This document shows, in pieces, positions 25,805-37,439 of a stretch of DNA of 64,000 bases. A program made the translations under genes and the position numbers. The stretch's first letter is position 1; each line of letters opens with the position of its first letter. Location: positions 37,578,301 to 37,642,300 of the forward strand of contig CM042535.1 of assembly GCA_023630585.1 (NCBI GenBank), in the 5' to 3' direction. The DNA is from Cranoglanis bouderius. Taxonomy: Eukaryota > Chordata > Actinopteri > Siluriformes > Cranoglanididae. Below the pieces are notes generated by a model that was not told the origin of the DNA, did not search any database, and saw only the letters and a list, made by a program, of their open reading frames with translations.

Positions 25805-26160
25805 ATTACACACATCCAAATGTCTAAGGATGTCCAACCACCTATGTCTGTCTAATCCATCCAAGCTTATCCAACCTGTCCAAGCCTATTCAACTAGGCC
25901 AAGACCTAGGTCTAAGCCTGTCTAAGCCTGTCCAATGCATGCAAGCCTGTCCCAACTGGTCCAAACTCATCTATTCTTTCCAGCCTGTCCAATCTGTGCA
26001 AAACCATTCAACCTTGTGAATCCATGCAAGCCAATCAAACCAGACCAACCTCATTCAACCTTCCAAGTCTGTCCAACCCATACATAGCTGTCCAAATGGT
26101 CCAATTCATAAAACCCAACCAATCAACACAAGACTCTCCAACCTGCCCAGGCCCATACCA
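25805..26160. repeat. Degenerate minisatellite, block 2
   Basis: The same words as block 1 (ccaagcttatccaacctgtc, gtctaagcctgtccaat) resume after about 285 bp of non-repetitive sequence. They probably represent one interrupted array. Confidence 0.8.
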
Positions 26161-27047
26161 GCATGTGATCAGTGGTGGGTCATAAAGGGTTGTGAATGTT
26201 ATTTTAAAATCCAGGGTTAACCTCCTTGTTCCTGGTTTTGAATGACATTTTTTGTTAAGATAGGAGAAGCAGCAAGAATTTATCTCCTTCAATAAGAGGT
26301 TGATCTAGAAGTTAAGACCAAGGAGATAGAGCAAGAGAGAGAGAGAACGAGAGAAAGAGAGATGGAAAAAGAGCAAGTAGGGACCCAACATATGGGGAAT
26401 AATTGCCAAGTAATTAATGCAGAACTATCAGGTGCATCGTGGTGCATTGCACTATTTTTGTTTACCCCGATGTTCTGAGTGATAAAATGTCAAATATGCA
26501 GGTGTTGGGATCACATTATTATACAAGTGAGTTAGAGACACAGACAGAGACAGGGAGAGACAGAGAGGGAACATCTGGCCCTTTGAAAAGCCCCTGGTGT
26601 ATAAGCGGAATTTTAATGATCAAATTCTGATAGACGAGAGACAGAGACACAGACAGGAAGACAGTTATGCCTGCAGTAAACTACAGGAGAAGAAAACTTT
26701 TTATCTCCTCGCTAAAACTTCGGTCAAGAAAGGTTGTTTTTATGTATTACTTATTGTGACCACGTTAAAACGTAAAATAGCCACATTTTATTATTCTAAT
26801 TCCTGCTGGCGCCAGATTGTCACTGTCCTTCAATTGTCTTCAGTTGTGTCCCACCCACAAAAGCCTTCGGAATAAGCTACAATTTTATAGCTAGTTGTAA
26901 ATTTCGTTTCTCATTTAGCTTTATGTATGGTGATGTTAGCACAACTGGATGGCTGGCTAGCTAAAACATTATGGTGGATGTTGAGCACAGGCTAACCCTT
27001 ACAGTTTTCCATTTCACTAGCCTAGTCAACCCAGATTAAGAATTTTC
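26161..27047. other. Intergenic stretch, no gene seen
   Basis: Unique sequence with short purine-rich (GA/ACAG) patches near 26,325-26,380 and 26,530-26,660. No gene was recognised. Confidence 0.6.
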
Positions 27048-27055
27048 AAGTTGGT

Positions 27056-27422
27056 CCACCCTTTGTGGTTAGCATGTTTGCCCCACACCTCCGGGGTTGG
27101 GTGTTCAATTATTGCCTCCGCCCTTTGTGTGTGGAGTTAGCATGTTCTCCCCATACTTTGGGGGTTTCCTCCGGGTACTCCGGTTTCTTCCCCAAGTCCG
27201 AAGACATGCGTTGTAGGCTGATTGGCATCTCTAAATTGTCTGTAGTGTGTAAATGGATGTGTGAGTGTGTGTGTGTGTGTGTGCGATTGTTCCCTGTGAT
27301 GGGTTGCCACCCCATCCAGGGTGTCCCCCACCTTGTGCCCTGAGTACCATAGGATAGGCTCCAGGCTCCCCGTGACCCTGCGAAGGATAAGAGGTACAGA
27401 AAATGGATGGATGGATGGATGG
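27056..27422 (+). mobile_element. tRNA-headed SINE with LINE-type tail and target duplications
   Basis: A worn tRNA-like head (gtggttagcatgtttgcc, then ggggttgggtgttcaatt) is followed by the widespread fish repeat body (gcatgttctcccc, tttcctccgggtactccgg, gaagacatgcgttgtaggct, gataggctccaggctccc) and a (TGGA)n tail. The 8-bp word aagttggt flanks it at 27,048-27,055 and 27,423-27,430. The body resembles RSg-1/L2-type LINE tails; that family name is from memory. Confidence 0.8.
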
Positions 27423-27430
27423 AAGTTGGT

Positions 27431-28500
27431 TCATTGTGATGTCATCAATATTATTGGCTAAGGTCAGTCACATGGTAACCTGTGTTTCTTACACAAGATC
27501 TCAAATGAGAGAACTCTGTTTAGATAGTTTTTTCCTGCGGGGGAAAAACCTATGCCCCAATTCCCACATTGATTTCGGGTACTGGCGATGAATCAGCTTG
27601 TCATTTCTGATTAAGCACCTCCTAAACATGAAGTCAGTTCCCGTTTCGACTAAAATTCAAACAAGTGAGACATGAACCTTCAAAGCGTGCAGCTATTAAT
27701 CCAGAATGACTGAGGAGGTGCAGGTCATCTGCATATTTATCATACGAGGGATAGAAAAGAGATTTAGTGAGTGCGCAGAACTCCCATTTGTTCATCTGAG
27801 CACCTGCTTCGTGAAGAACTCTCTGAAACACCCACACACACTTCAGCGCCAATGGATTATTTTCTTAAGAGATTACAAAAACCAAAGGCACAGACCCTAA
27901 GCATGCTTTGTGGAGTTAGCTTAGAAGAAAAGAAAAGAAAAAAAAATGAGCCGGCGCTTCTTTTGAAAGGCTCGAGCATGAATCAGGCCCTGTAATTTTT
28001 TTAATGCCTGAGGAAGTGTTTTCGGTCTGTGCTTGTACCCTGGTGCTGGCTGTTGGAGGATTAGACACAAAGGCAGCACACCATGGTTCTGTAATCGAGA
28101 ACCACATTATGATGGATTTTTTATTTTATAAAACGCTTCCAGCTGTCTTGAGTTTTGTCCTCTCCTAATGTGTAGTTATCTTTCTCTCCGCCTTCTCCCA
28201 GATCACAGGCTGGCGGGCGTGTCTCAGAGCCCACAGATCAGTGGGCATGACGTTAAGGGCCGTGCTTGGGAAATGGACCCAGTAAAGGATTTTAATGGAC
28301 CAAACCAAGCAGTCCAAAAAAAAAAAAAAATGGAGTGGAACCAATGAACATACGAAAAAACTGTCTGTAGCTCAGGGACTGGCTCGGCTTCTGTAGCAGA
28401 GCCTCGGTTGTGACCAATCGCGTGCATTTATGCAAATTATTTACCTGAAAGCAGCTCATCAAGAAAAGAAAGAGTTTTCACTGGTTCTCTCTTTTTTCTG
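27431..28500. other. Intergenic stretch, no gene seen
   Basis: Apparently unique sequence with a poly-A run near 28,317-28,330. No gene or recognised repeat. Confidence 0.55.
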
Positions 28501-28992
28501 CCTTTCACTCGTTCTGTCTGCCTCTCTCTCTGTCACTCTCTGTCTGTCTCTCTCTCTCTGTCCTCTGTCTCTGTGTCTCTCTCTGTGTCTGTCTGTGTGT
28601 CTGTCTCTCTCTCTCTCTGTCACTCTCTGTCTCTCTCTCTCTCTGTCACTCTCTGTCTGTCTCTCTCTCTCTGTCCTCTGTCTCTGTGACTCTCTCTGTG
28701 TCTGTCTGTGTGTCTGTCTCTCTCTCTCTCTGTCACTCTCTGTCTGTCTCTCTCTCTCTGTCCTCTGTCTCTGTGTCTCTCTCTGTGTCTGTCTGTGTGT
28801 CTGTCTCTCTCTCTCTCTGTCACTCTCTGTCTGTCTCTCTCTCTCTGTCCTCTGTCTCTGTGTCTCTCTCTGTGTCTGTCTGTGTGTCTGTCTCTCTCTC
28901 TCTCTCTGTCACTCTCTGTCTGTCTCTCTCTCTGTCCTCTGTCTCTGTGTCTCTCTCTGTGTCTGTCTGTGTGTCTGTCTCTCTCTCCCTCT
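28500..28992. repeat. CT-rich array with 87-bp higher-order unit
   Basis: The marker word cctctg recurs at 28,675, 28,762, 28,849 and 28,936, each 87 bp apart, with an earlier copy at 28,562 at a 113-bp distance. As 87 is divisible by three, long spurious open frames of L/S/C/V arise on both strands. Confidence 0.9.
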
Positions 28993-29076
28993 CTGCTGAT
29001 GTAAATATATTTTTGCTGCACATTTGAAGTATGTTTCTGGTATTTTGTCATGCATTACACACAATCACACAATGAC

Positions 29077-29080
<4 letters not shown>

Positions 29081-29149
<69 letters not shown>
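29081..29149. repeat. (CA)n microsatellite
   Basis: About 34 uninterrupted CA units. Confidence 0.97.
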
Positions 29150-29151
<2 letters not shown>

Positions 29152-30012
29152 CTGTATCCAACAGGAGCACATATTGAGAGATCTGGAGGCTTAAGAACTG
29201 CCGCAGGGTCGTGTGTGAAACTAATCCCACGCCTCAGAGCAGCGACAAGAGCTTCTCCAGCTTAAAGCTGCTCTCACAAACCCGACTCAGCAAACCTGAC
29301 CAACGTCAACTCAATGCACGATGTTATAGAATGTTTTATACAAAAACTTTTAATTCAACTGAACTCAACACACGTTCTGCATTACCGATGATAAAAAGCA
29401 GCTCCAGAAAACTTTCAGCATGATACTTAGAATAATGTACAGTATAATAAAATAAAATGAACAACAACAATAATAATAAAACTGCAGTACTGCTATTGAT
29501 TTCTATATGATTACTTATTATATTTTTCAACATGTTAAATAATTTAATTCTATATTAGACATTTACCTCTGACATTTATTACTTTTTAAATATTATTTGT
29601 TTATTAGTTATACCATATTTTAAATTTTATTCAAATATAATATAGGCATAATATTCAGATTTAATTTTTTAAATTTAAGTATTAGTTTGTTCTATACATT
29701 ATTGTAATGTAAAAAAAAACAAAAAAACAACAACAACAACAACTATATAAAATTATTTTCAATTAAATTTGCCATTTCATAATTTCTTAATATTAACATT
29801 AGTCATAAAATGTAAAAAATATTACTTTGTTAATTTGATGTTTTCTCCTGTAAAGTAAAACCTGCCCACGGTGTGAAGGATAAGCTGACCAATCATTTCA
29901 TCTGCTTTATTCATAAAATATTCACTCCTCGAGATGAGCAATGTCTCTGATTAAGATCAGTCTGTAGAGTTTGAGTGTATGCTTATAAAGAAAGTGTGAA
30001 GTGTAAAAATAA

Positions 30013-30056
<44 letters not shown>

Positions 30057-30204
30057 CTAAAAGCTCTGTGTGCATCTTTAATAGAGTTTATCCTGGGTTA
30101 AGCATTTGATGTTAAAAGGCTATGATGGGTTGAATGTGTTTAGCATCGTTACTGTGTTTTAGAGAACTTTCTGGTGCTTTTTCTGATTTAGAGCAAGTCT
30201 AAAG

Positions 30205-30258
<54 letters not shown>

Positions 30259-30344
30259 TTGTCCTACATACACTCCCTAATGCTCTGAGCACACGCAATT
30301 ACATTAAACATGAATTCCTTACTCAATAAATCACAGCTTCCTAG

Positions 30345-30414
<70 letters not shown>

Positions 30415-30741
30415 AAGAACGTGACATTAATTGCCTCCATTGTACCACATAAAAAATATTTTTACAGGTAATAATGAACATGTCACTCACATTACTGCAG
30501 ATTTTCTTACACTTATTATCACAATTACTAATTAAAAACATAGCAAAAAGAAAATCAATAAGAAATGCCCTGGAATGCTGGTTCCGTGACTGAAGGCAAA
30601 ATCTGTTGCTATGGTAACATTCAGGATCATGACCCGTGCTCCTTGAGTTTTCCATAGGAATTATTTCTGTGTTATCTGCATTCGCTCATGATATAAGGGG
30701 ATTACAGATAACCATGCTAGAATAAAAATAATCAATAGGCT
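29150..30741. repeat. AT-rich intergenic DNA with three (GT)/(CA) tracts
   Basis: Unusually AT-rich at 29,440-29,860. A (GT)n tract lies at about 30,015-30,052 and (CA)n tracts at 30,208-30,256 and 30,346-30,409. No gene seen. Confidence 0.8.
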
Positions 30742-30742
30742 G

Positions 30743-30798
<56 letters not shown>

Positions 30799-30799
30799 C
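30742..30799. repeat. (ATT)n microsatellite at a transposon break
   Basis: About 19 ATT units replace the continuation of the adjacent Tc1-like element, whose own sequence ends in an AT-rich triplet run at this point. Confidence 0.95.
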
Positions 30800-31909
30800 T
30801 TATTTAACCCTTCTTTGGTAGAACGACCTGTGTGCTCAGGGTCGTTGTCTTGCTGCATGACCCACTTTCTCTTCAGATTCAGTTCACAGACAGATGTCCT
30901 GACATTTTCCTTTAGAATTCGCTGGTATACTTCAGAATTCATTGTTCCATCAAGGCCCAGATGCAGCAAAACAGGCCCACACCATGATACTACCACCACC
31001 ATGTTTCACACATGGGATACGGTTCTTATGCTGGACTGCAGTGTTTTCTTTTCTCCAAACATAACGCTTCTCATTTAAACCAAAAAGTTCTATTTTGGTC
31101 TCATCTGTCCACAAAACATTCTTCCGACAGCCTTCTGGCTCGTCCACGTGATCTTTATCAAACTGCAGAAGGGCAGCAATGTTCTTTTTTGGAGATCAGT
31201 GGCTTTCTCCTTGCAACCCTGCCATGCACACCATTGTTGCTCAGTGTTCTCCTGATGGTGGACTCATGAACATTAACATTAGCCAATGTGAGAGAGGCCT
31301 TTAGTTGCTTAGAAGTTCCCCTGGGTTCCTTTGTGATCTCGTGGACTATTACACGTCCTGCTCTTGGAGTGATCTTTGTTGGTGGACCACTCATGGGGAG
31401 GGTAACAGTGGTCTTGAATTTCCTCCATTTGTACACAATCTGTCTGACTGTGGATTTGTTGAGTCTTTAGAGATGGTTTCGTAACCTTTTCCAGCCTGAT
31501 GAGCATCAACAACTCAGGTCCTCAGAAATCTCCTTTGTTCGTGCCATGATACACTTCCACAAACACGTGTTGTGAAGATCAGACTCTGATAGATCCCTGT
31601 TCTTTAAATAAAACAGGGCGCTCACTCACACCTGGTCGTCGTCCCACTGATTGAAAACATCTGACTCCAATTTCACCTTCAAATTAACTGCTAATCCTAG
31701 ACGTTCACATACTTTTGCCACTCACAGATCTGTAATATTGGATCATTTCCCTCAATAAATAAATGACCAAGTGTAGTATTTTTGTCTCATTTGTTTAATT
31801 GGGTTCTCTTCGTCTACTTTTAGGAAAATCTGATGATGTTTTAGGTCACGTTTATGTAGATATATAAAAAAAATTCTAAAGGGTTTACAAACCTTCAGGC
31901 ACCACTGTA
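30800..31909 (-). pseudogene. Tc1-like transposon, truncated, with broken transposase
   Basis: The 5' terminal repeat lies at the right edge (ttcaggcaccactgta, ending in the TA at 31,909). A transposase frame starts at the ATG at 31,547 (MARTKEISEDLS) and soon hits a stop. Recognisable pieces follow in different frames: a DNA-binding region (TKITPRAGRVIVHEITKEPR), the first catalytic Asp region (NVLWTDETKIELFGLNEK), the GGGSIMVWACFAASG block and the second Asp region (VMQQDNDPEHTG). The sequence stops at STKEGLNK, running into (ATT)n, so the third catalytic residue and the other terminal repeat are missing. The element is dead in cis. Confidence 0.92.
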
Positions 31910-32457
31910 TTATATTTGACTTAATCTCACACTGAAAATAAAAAGGAAGTTGTAGAAAAGAAAAGAAAAATCCTTATCAAACAACGACGCAAATAAATAC
32001 TTTGAAGCAAAATATTTATTCGTGATAAGATGATTCAATTCAATTTCAGAAGAAACTTTTTTCATAACCTATTTTCTAAACAAACAAAAATCATGAACCT
32101 TACAAATATAAATAAATATAATAAATAGTATAAAATAAAAAAATATAATAAAATCAATCAAAAACAAAAAAATGTTAACACGATTTTTTTTTTTTTTCTC
32201 ATATCAGACCGATACCGATGCTGGGTATAGGATTGGTGTCTTCTCTAATTTTTACTCATCTTTACCGAGGGTGCCAATAATTTTGGAGCTGACTGTATTT
32301 ACTAACATTTACGAATAATAAGTACTAAACTATATATAATCTGTCATGTGTCACCTGATGAGGATGTTGGTTCAAATTCACTATTTTAGAAATGTTCCTC
32401 AGTCTCTCAAGAGTCAGATGTTTCCGTCTCACACGCTGTCCATCTGTCTCACAAATA

Positions 32458-32461
<4 letters not shown>
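31910..32461. other. AT-rich intergenic stretch, no gene seen
   Basis: AT-rich sequence with many aaataaata words and a T run near 32,187-32,199. Nothing coding was recognised. Confidence 0.55.
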
Positions 32462-32522
<61 letters not shown>

Positions 32523-32656
32523 CTGCTGTCCTTCTCTTCCTCTCTCTCACTACTGAGTCTTTGATTGTCTACTATTTTTGACAAAGTGCTTCTCAGCTGT
32601 GCATTTTGATCCTGTTCAGCTGGGCTAAGATGGTCCTTCAGCAGAATTTAATGCAG

Positions 32657-32704
<48 letters not shown>

Positions 32705-32816
32705 TGTGTGGGTGTTTTGGGCGAAGATCTAAGACAAGGATCAGTCTTGAAGCTGAGTGTGTAAATGTGGAGTTATTAGCATGCAGCAGCACAAGCTCAA
32801 TCAAAGTCTTGCAACA

Positions 32817-32857
<41 letters not shown>

Positions 32858-33086
32858 CCACACGCGCACACACTCACACACACACACATACACACACACT
32901 GTATGTACACAAGCCTCATCTTTTTTAACTGCTTTGTAGATTACAAGGTAGAGCAAACAGCAAATGTAACTCAGTGTATATTGTAGTTCTCAGATAATTG
33001 GCAATTAGGGCTCACATGCTTGATGTTTATTCTCTATGTGTCAGAGTGTCTCTCTGTCTTTCTTTCTCTCTCTCAATCACACACAT

Positions 33087-33117
<31 letters not shown>
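32462..33117. repeat. (CT)n and (CA)n microsatellite group
   Basis: (CT)n spans 32,462-32,519; (CA)n tracts lie at 32,658-32,703, about 32,818-32,898 (interrupted) and 33,089-33,117. Confidence 0.95.
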
Positions 33118-33120
<3 letters not shown>

Positions 33121-33324
33121 TTCAGACTATTGATCTACGGATAGAAAGACCAGCATGAAAAAAAGAAAAGGAAAGACAGTTGCAGAGCAAGAGATACAGG
33201 AAGAAAGTTCAAAGACAGGTATATTGTAGGACGGAGAGAGTGAGTGAAAGAGCATACAAGTGACGAACACCATTTAGTGAGTACCTCCCTGATAACCCTG
33301 AAAATAAATACCTCCAACAATGAT

Positions 33325-33840
33325 CAGTACTTCCCCAATCCCAGCATCGATCAATACTGCCCTAATCCCAACATCGATCAATACTGCCCCAATCCCAGCG
33401 TCGTTCGATAGTGTTCCAAATCCAGCATCGATCAATACTGCCCCAATAGTAGCATCGATCAATACTGCTCAAATCCCAGCATCTATCAATATTGCCCCAA
33501 TCCCAGCATGGTTCAATACTGTTCCAAATCCAGCATCGATCAATCCTGCCCCAATACCAGCATCTACCAATACTACTCAAATCCCAGCATCTATCAGTAC
33601 TGCCCCAATCCCAGCATTGACTAATACTGCCCTAATCCCAGCATCGATCAATACTGCCCCAATCCCAGCATTGATTAATACTTCCCCAATCCCAGCATCG
33701 ATCAATACTACCCCAATCCCAACAGCACTAAATACTGCCCAAATCCTATCACTGATTAATACTGCCCTAGTCCCAACACTGATCAGTTAATCAATACTGC
33801 CCAAACATTAATCAATACTGCCCCAATCCCACCATCCTAT
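33325..33840. repeat. 27-bp minisatellite, block 1
   Basis: Tandem units close to atcccagcatcgatcaatac plus tgcccca, 27 bp each, run from the first copy near 33,325 and become increasingly degenerate after 33,780. The period is a multiple of three, so both strands stay open and translate as 9-residue repeats. Confidence 0.93.
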
Positions 33841-34079
33841 TCTGTCCCAAATCCACCATCAATAAATACTACTCCCCCAATTCCAAATTTTTATGATACT
33901 GCCCCAGGCCCAACACTATTCAACACTTCCAATAAATACCAACACCAACCAATGCAGGCTTCAATCCCAACAAAGATCAGCAGGATCAGCAATGATCAAC
34001 ACTGTCCTCTGATGTCCCGACACCATTCAATACTACTGCAATCCCAGCATGCCAATACTGGCTTTGGGATTGACCTTTA

Positions 34080-34950
34080 GAAAAGGTCAGCTCTGAGTCC
34101 AGACACACTCTCCAAAATACTTAATGAACACATAATCAAAACAACCAGCTACAAAACTACTGGACAACATGAATCAGTACTTTCAAAATTTTAACATCAA
34201 TCAATTTCTCCTCAATCCCAGCATCCATCATGCTCGACACTCATATCTTGATCACGATGGTTAATGTTTCAACGCTGTAAGAAAGCTCCTCCTGCTTTTG
34301 GATGGGCCACTCAGGAAATCTCAGCTATGACTTATGAGGAGTTTGTACACACACATTTTTCAGAATGAAGTATTAATAAATCTCTCCCAGTGAAATATTG
34401 CACTCAGTGCTCCAGTGCAATTGTTTTAACTCATTAGCTCAATAACACATCCTTGTGCCTGGTTTGAAAACAATTTACAGAATTTTCTATGAGTTATAAA
34501 CTACATAAGTGAGTTTTATAATAATGTACTTCAGAGTCATAATGCTACTATTTCTCCACATACCTAAATGTTTGGCTCACAGAATCAGCCTTCACATATC
34601 CTTCACCCAAGCACCTGCTTAATTACGTGCAACTAAGGTTTCTTATACCTGCAACAGCTTTCACTCTACGTTCCTGGCCTTGATGTTCTAGAAAAAAAAC
34701 ATGTTACACATCCCAGGGATTTTAGTCACTCTGAGACTCTAATGATTGTTAAAGCATTGCCGGTTTGTATCAACAAGAAAGTCATTGCAACAGATGTGCT
34801 GTGTAAAAGGGGCTTTTAATCTAATGGTGGTCATGGGGAGAGAAACAAGGTCAAAGAGCTGTTTGTGTCTTGTAGAATGTACTGTATTTTACACGTATAA
34901 GGAGATAAGGACACAGAACTATAGTTGCTCAAGGACGGGATGTGTTCAGT
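34080..34950. other. Non-repetitive stretch splitting the 27-bp array
   Basis: About 870 bp without the 27-bp unit apart from isolated words near 34,190-34,225. No gene, transposon end or target duplication was recognised. Confidence 0.6.
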
Positions 34951-34964
34951 ACTGAACCAATTCC

Positions 34965-36110
34965 AATTTTGATCAATACTGCCCAATCTCAGCATCAATC
35001 AATATTACACAAATCCCAACATGGATCAATACTGCCCAGTACCAATTTTGTCCAATAATGCTCCAATCCCAAAACATTCAAAACTGCCCCAATCTCAGCA
35101 TTATACAATACTGCCCCAATCCCAAAATTGATCAATATGGCCACAGTAAAACTGATGATCAAGTTTATCTCAATCCCAGCATTGATCAATACTGCCCTAA
35201 TCCCAGCATCTATCAATACTGTCCCATTCCCAACACTGATCAGTACTGCCCAAATCCCAGCATCTATCAGTACTGCCCCATTCCAAACACTGATCAATAC
35301 TACCCCAATCCCAGCATCTATCAATACTGCCCTAATCCCAGCATCTATCAATACTGCCCCAAGCCCAGCATAAATCAGTACTGCTCCATTCCCAACACTG
35401 ATCAGTACTGCCCCAATCCCAGCATCTATCAATACTGCCCTAATCCCAGCATCTATCAATACTGCCCCAAGCCCAGCATAAATCAATACTGCTCCATTCC
35501 CAACACTGATCAGTACTGCCCCAATCCCAGCATCTATCAATACTGCCCCAATCCCAGCATCTATCAATACTGCCCTAATCCCAGCATCTATCAATACTGC
35601 CCCAATCCCAGCATCAGTCAGTACTGCCCCATTCCCAACACTGATCAATACTGCCCCAATCCCAGCATCTATCAATACTGCCCCATTCCAAACACTGATC
35701 AATACTGCCCCAATCCCAGCATCTATCAATACTGCCCCATTCCCAACACTGATCAATACTGCCCCAATCCCAACATTGATAAATACCACCCCAAATCTCA
35801 GCGTCTATCAACACTTAAATAATTCCAAATAATTAAATACTGCCCCAATCCCAGCATCAATCAATACTATCCCAAATACCAGTATCAGTTAACACTGCCC
35901 CAATTTAAAATAATTCAATACTGCTCCATTCTCAGGATCAAATAATACTGCCCCAATCCTAGCATCAATCAATCAAGCAGTAATCCCAATGTCATTCATC
36001 TGCCCAGTCCCAACATAGATCATTACCCATAATATCACACCAATCCCAAGATCTACTTTGAGTCGTACTGCTCCAGTCCCAGTGTGTCCATACAGCCCCA
36101 ATCCTGACAT
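34965..36110. repeat. 27-bp minisatellite, block 2
   Basis: The same unit as block 1 is best preserved at 35,165-35,790. There a higher-order pattern alternates cagcatctatcaatactgcc with ccaacactgatcagtactgc. Degenerate copies run to about 36,110. Open frames of about 250-264 codons on both strands are by-products. Confidence 0.93.
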
Positions 36111-37230
36111 CGATAAAGAACTTACATAATTTAGACACGAACTGGGTAAACACTAAGACATGTTTCACTCTCTAGAAGATCTTAATGAATCGAACACACT
36201 TTTCTGCAGTCCAATCCAACATTCCAACACATTTCAGGACTATGCTGCGTGGTCCAGTGAGAGCAGAAGGAGAAACGATGGTAGTGACTGAAAGAACAGA
36301 CAGATGGAGGGGTGGAAGCAGTAGAGGAGGTGGCTATCAGTATCTTCCAACAAGACAGTAATTATGTCTGTTTTATCACAAGTTACACTGCGGAATATCC
36401 AAGTTTCTCTCATTCCATCTCGCTCTTTCAGGCATGCACACAAAACCCAAGAACACACCTTCTCCTCAGTTAACAAAATGGCTCTTTCTCGTTTTGTACC
36501 CAGACTGCAGCGAACAGCAAATCTTCTCTTGAATCTGTCTCATTCTCCCCAGAAAGACTATACTGTTCTGCACTATTCAGCACACTCCAAAAGAAAGGCA
36601 GCAGAAACATCGATAGAAGGATAAAGAGCTATCGACTCTAGCAAAAGACCCTGTGGCTTTTATTTACGGCAGGCTCCAAGCAAGAGAGAACATCGTGGCA
36701 AAAGTGTCGCATCCACAACAACAGCAGAAAGAAAGAGAGGCGAGAAGAGAGAGAATGAATACTGGTGTCCCCTGGGAAATGCTTGTATACAGCACATGAG
36801 TTGACACAGCAGGCAAGAACGTGATTTTAGCACCTTTATGAATCTCCGCCAGAAATGTTATTTAATTCATTACACATACAGCAGTTGTGAGTTTCTTCAG
36901 AAGTGCCAATGTGGCATAGTGGAAGTATGTACTTAATGTTTTTTTTTCTTAGCATTTTGCATGTGCCGTGTCCTCCAAAGTATTTACAGGGTCATGTTGG
37001 CTTTCTAAAGGCCAAGCCGGCTAATTAACGGACACAGTAAAGAAAACAAGGTTACATTAGCTTTCTGGTGCATAGAACCAGCAAGAAGAAGTAGGTTGCA
37101 TAAAACCTAATTTCAAATATATAGTATATATATTTTTTAAATGTTAAAGATTTTACTGCTAATGCTCTTTTTTCCTTTTCAGATAGTAATGCCTTTTGGG
37201 TAAAATCCACACAGAATGTTTACTGTAGAC
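36111..37230. other. Intergenic stretch, no gene seen
   Basis: Apparently unique sequence; short open frames show no recognisable domain. Confidence 0.55.
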
Positions 37231-37237
37231 TGTAGGG

Positions 37238-37432
37238 CCGTGGTCACCAACCCTCTTCCTTGAGATCTACCTTCCCGCAGGTTTCACCTCCAGGAAAAAA
37301 AAAAAAAAAAACTGTTTTTGTTGATCAAGAACTTCTGAAGGCAATGATTAGATGGTCAGGTGGGCATGTCTATGGTTGGAGCTAAAGTCTTCAGGAAGGT
37401 AGATCTCCAGGAACAGGGTTGTTGACCACTGG
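37238..37432. mobile_element. 195-bp MITE with terminal inverted repeats
   Basis: The left terminus ccgtggtcaccaaccct, with gagatctaccttccc just inside it, is matched by the inverse of the right terminus (ggaaggtagatctcc, gaacagggttgttgaccac). The 7-bp word tgtaggg flanks both ends (37,231-37,237 and 37,433-37,439). An A-run and about 100 bp of interior separate the arms. The class is probably hAT-like, inferred from duplication length. Confidence 0.8.
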
Positions 37433-37439
37433 TGTAGGG

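Noticed and set aside
24945..26160. CRISPR-like spaced repeats
   Set aside because: Repeat length and spacing are irregular, spacers are not unique, and the DNA is vertebrate.
28430..29051. Open frames of 113-189 codons rich in L, S, C and V or in R, E, D and T
   Set aside because: Translation of a CT-rich 87-bp tandem array.
33320..33790. 156-codon open frame
   Set aside because: The same 27-bp repeat; no recognisable protein.
34995..35822. 254- and 264-codon open frames on opposite strands
   Set aside because: By-products of a 27-bp tandem repeat whose period is divisible by three.
36240..36624. 86-codon plus-strand frame
   Set aside because: Could be mistaken for a small gene, but shows no domain, conserved motif or splice-consistent neighbours.
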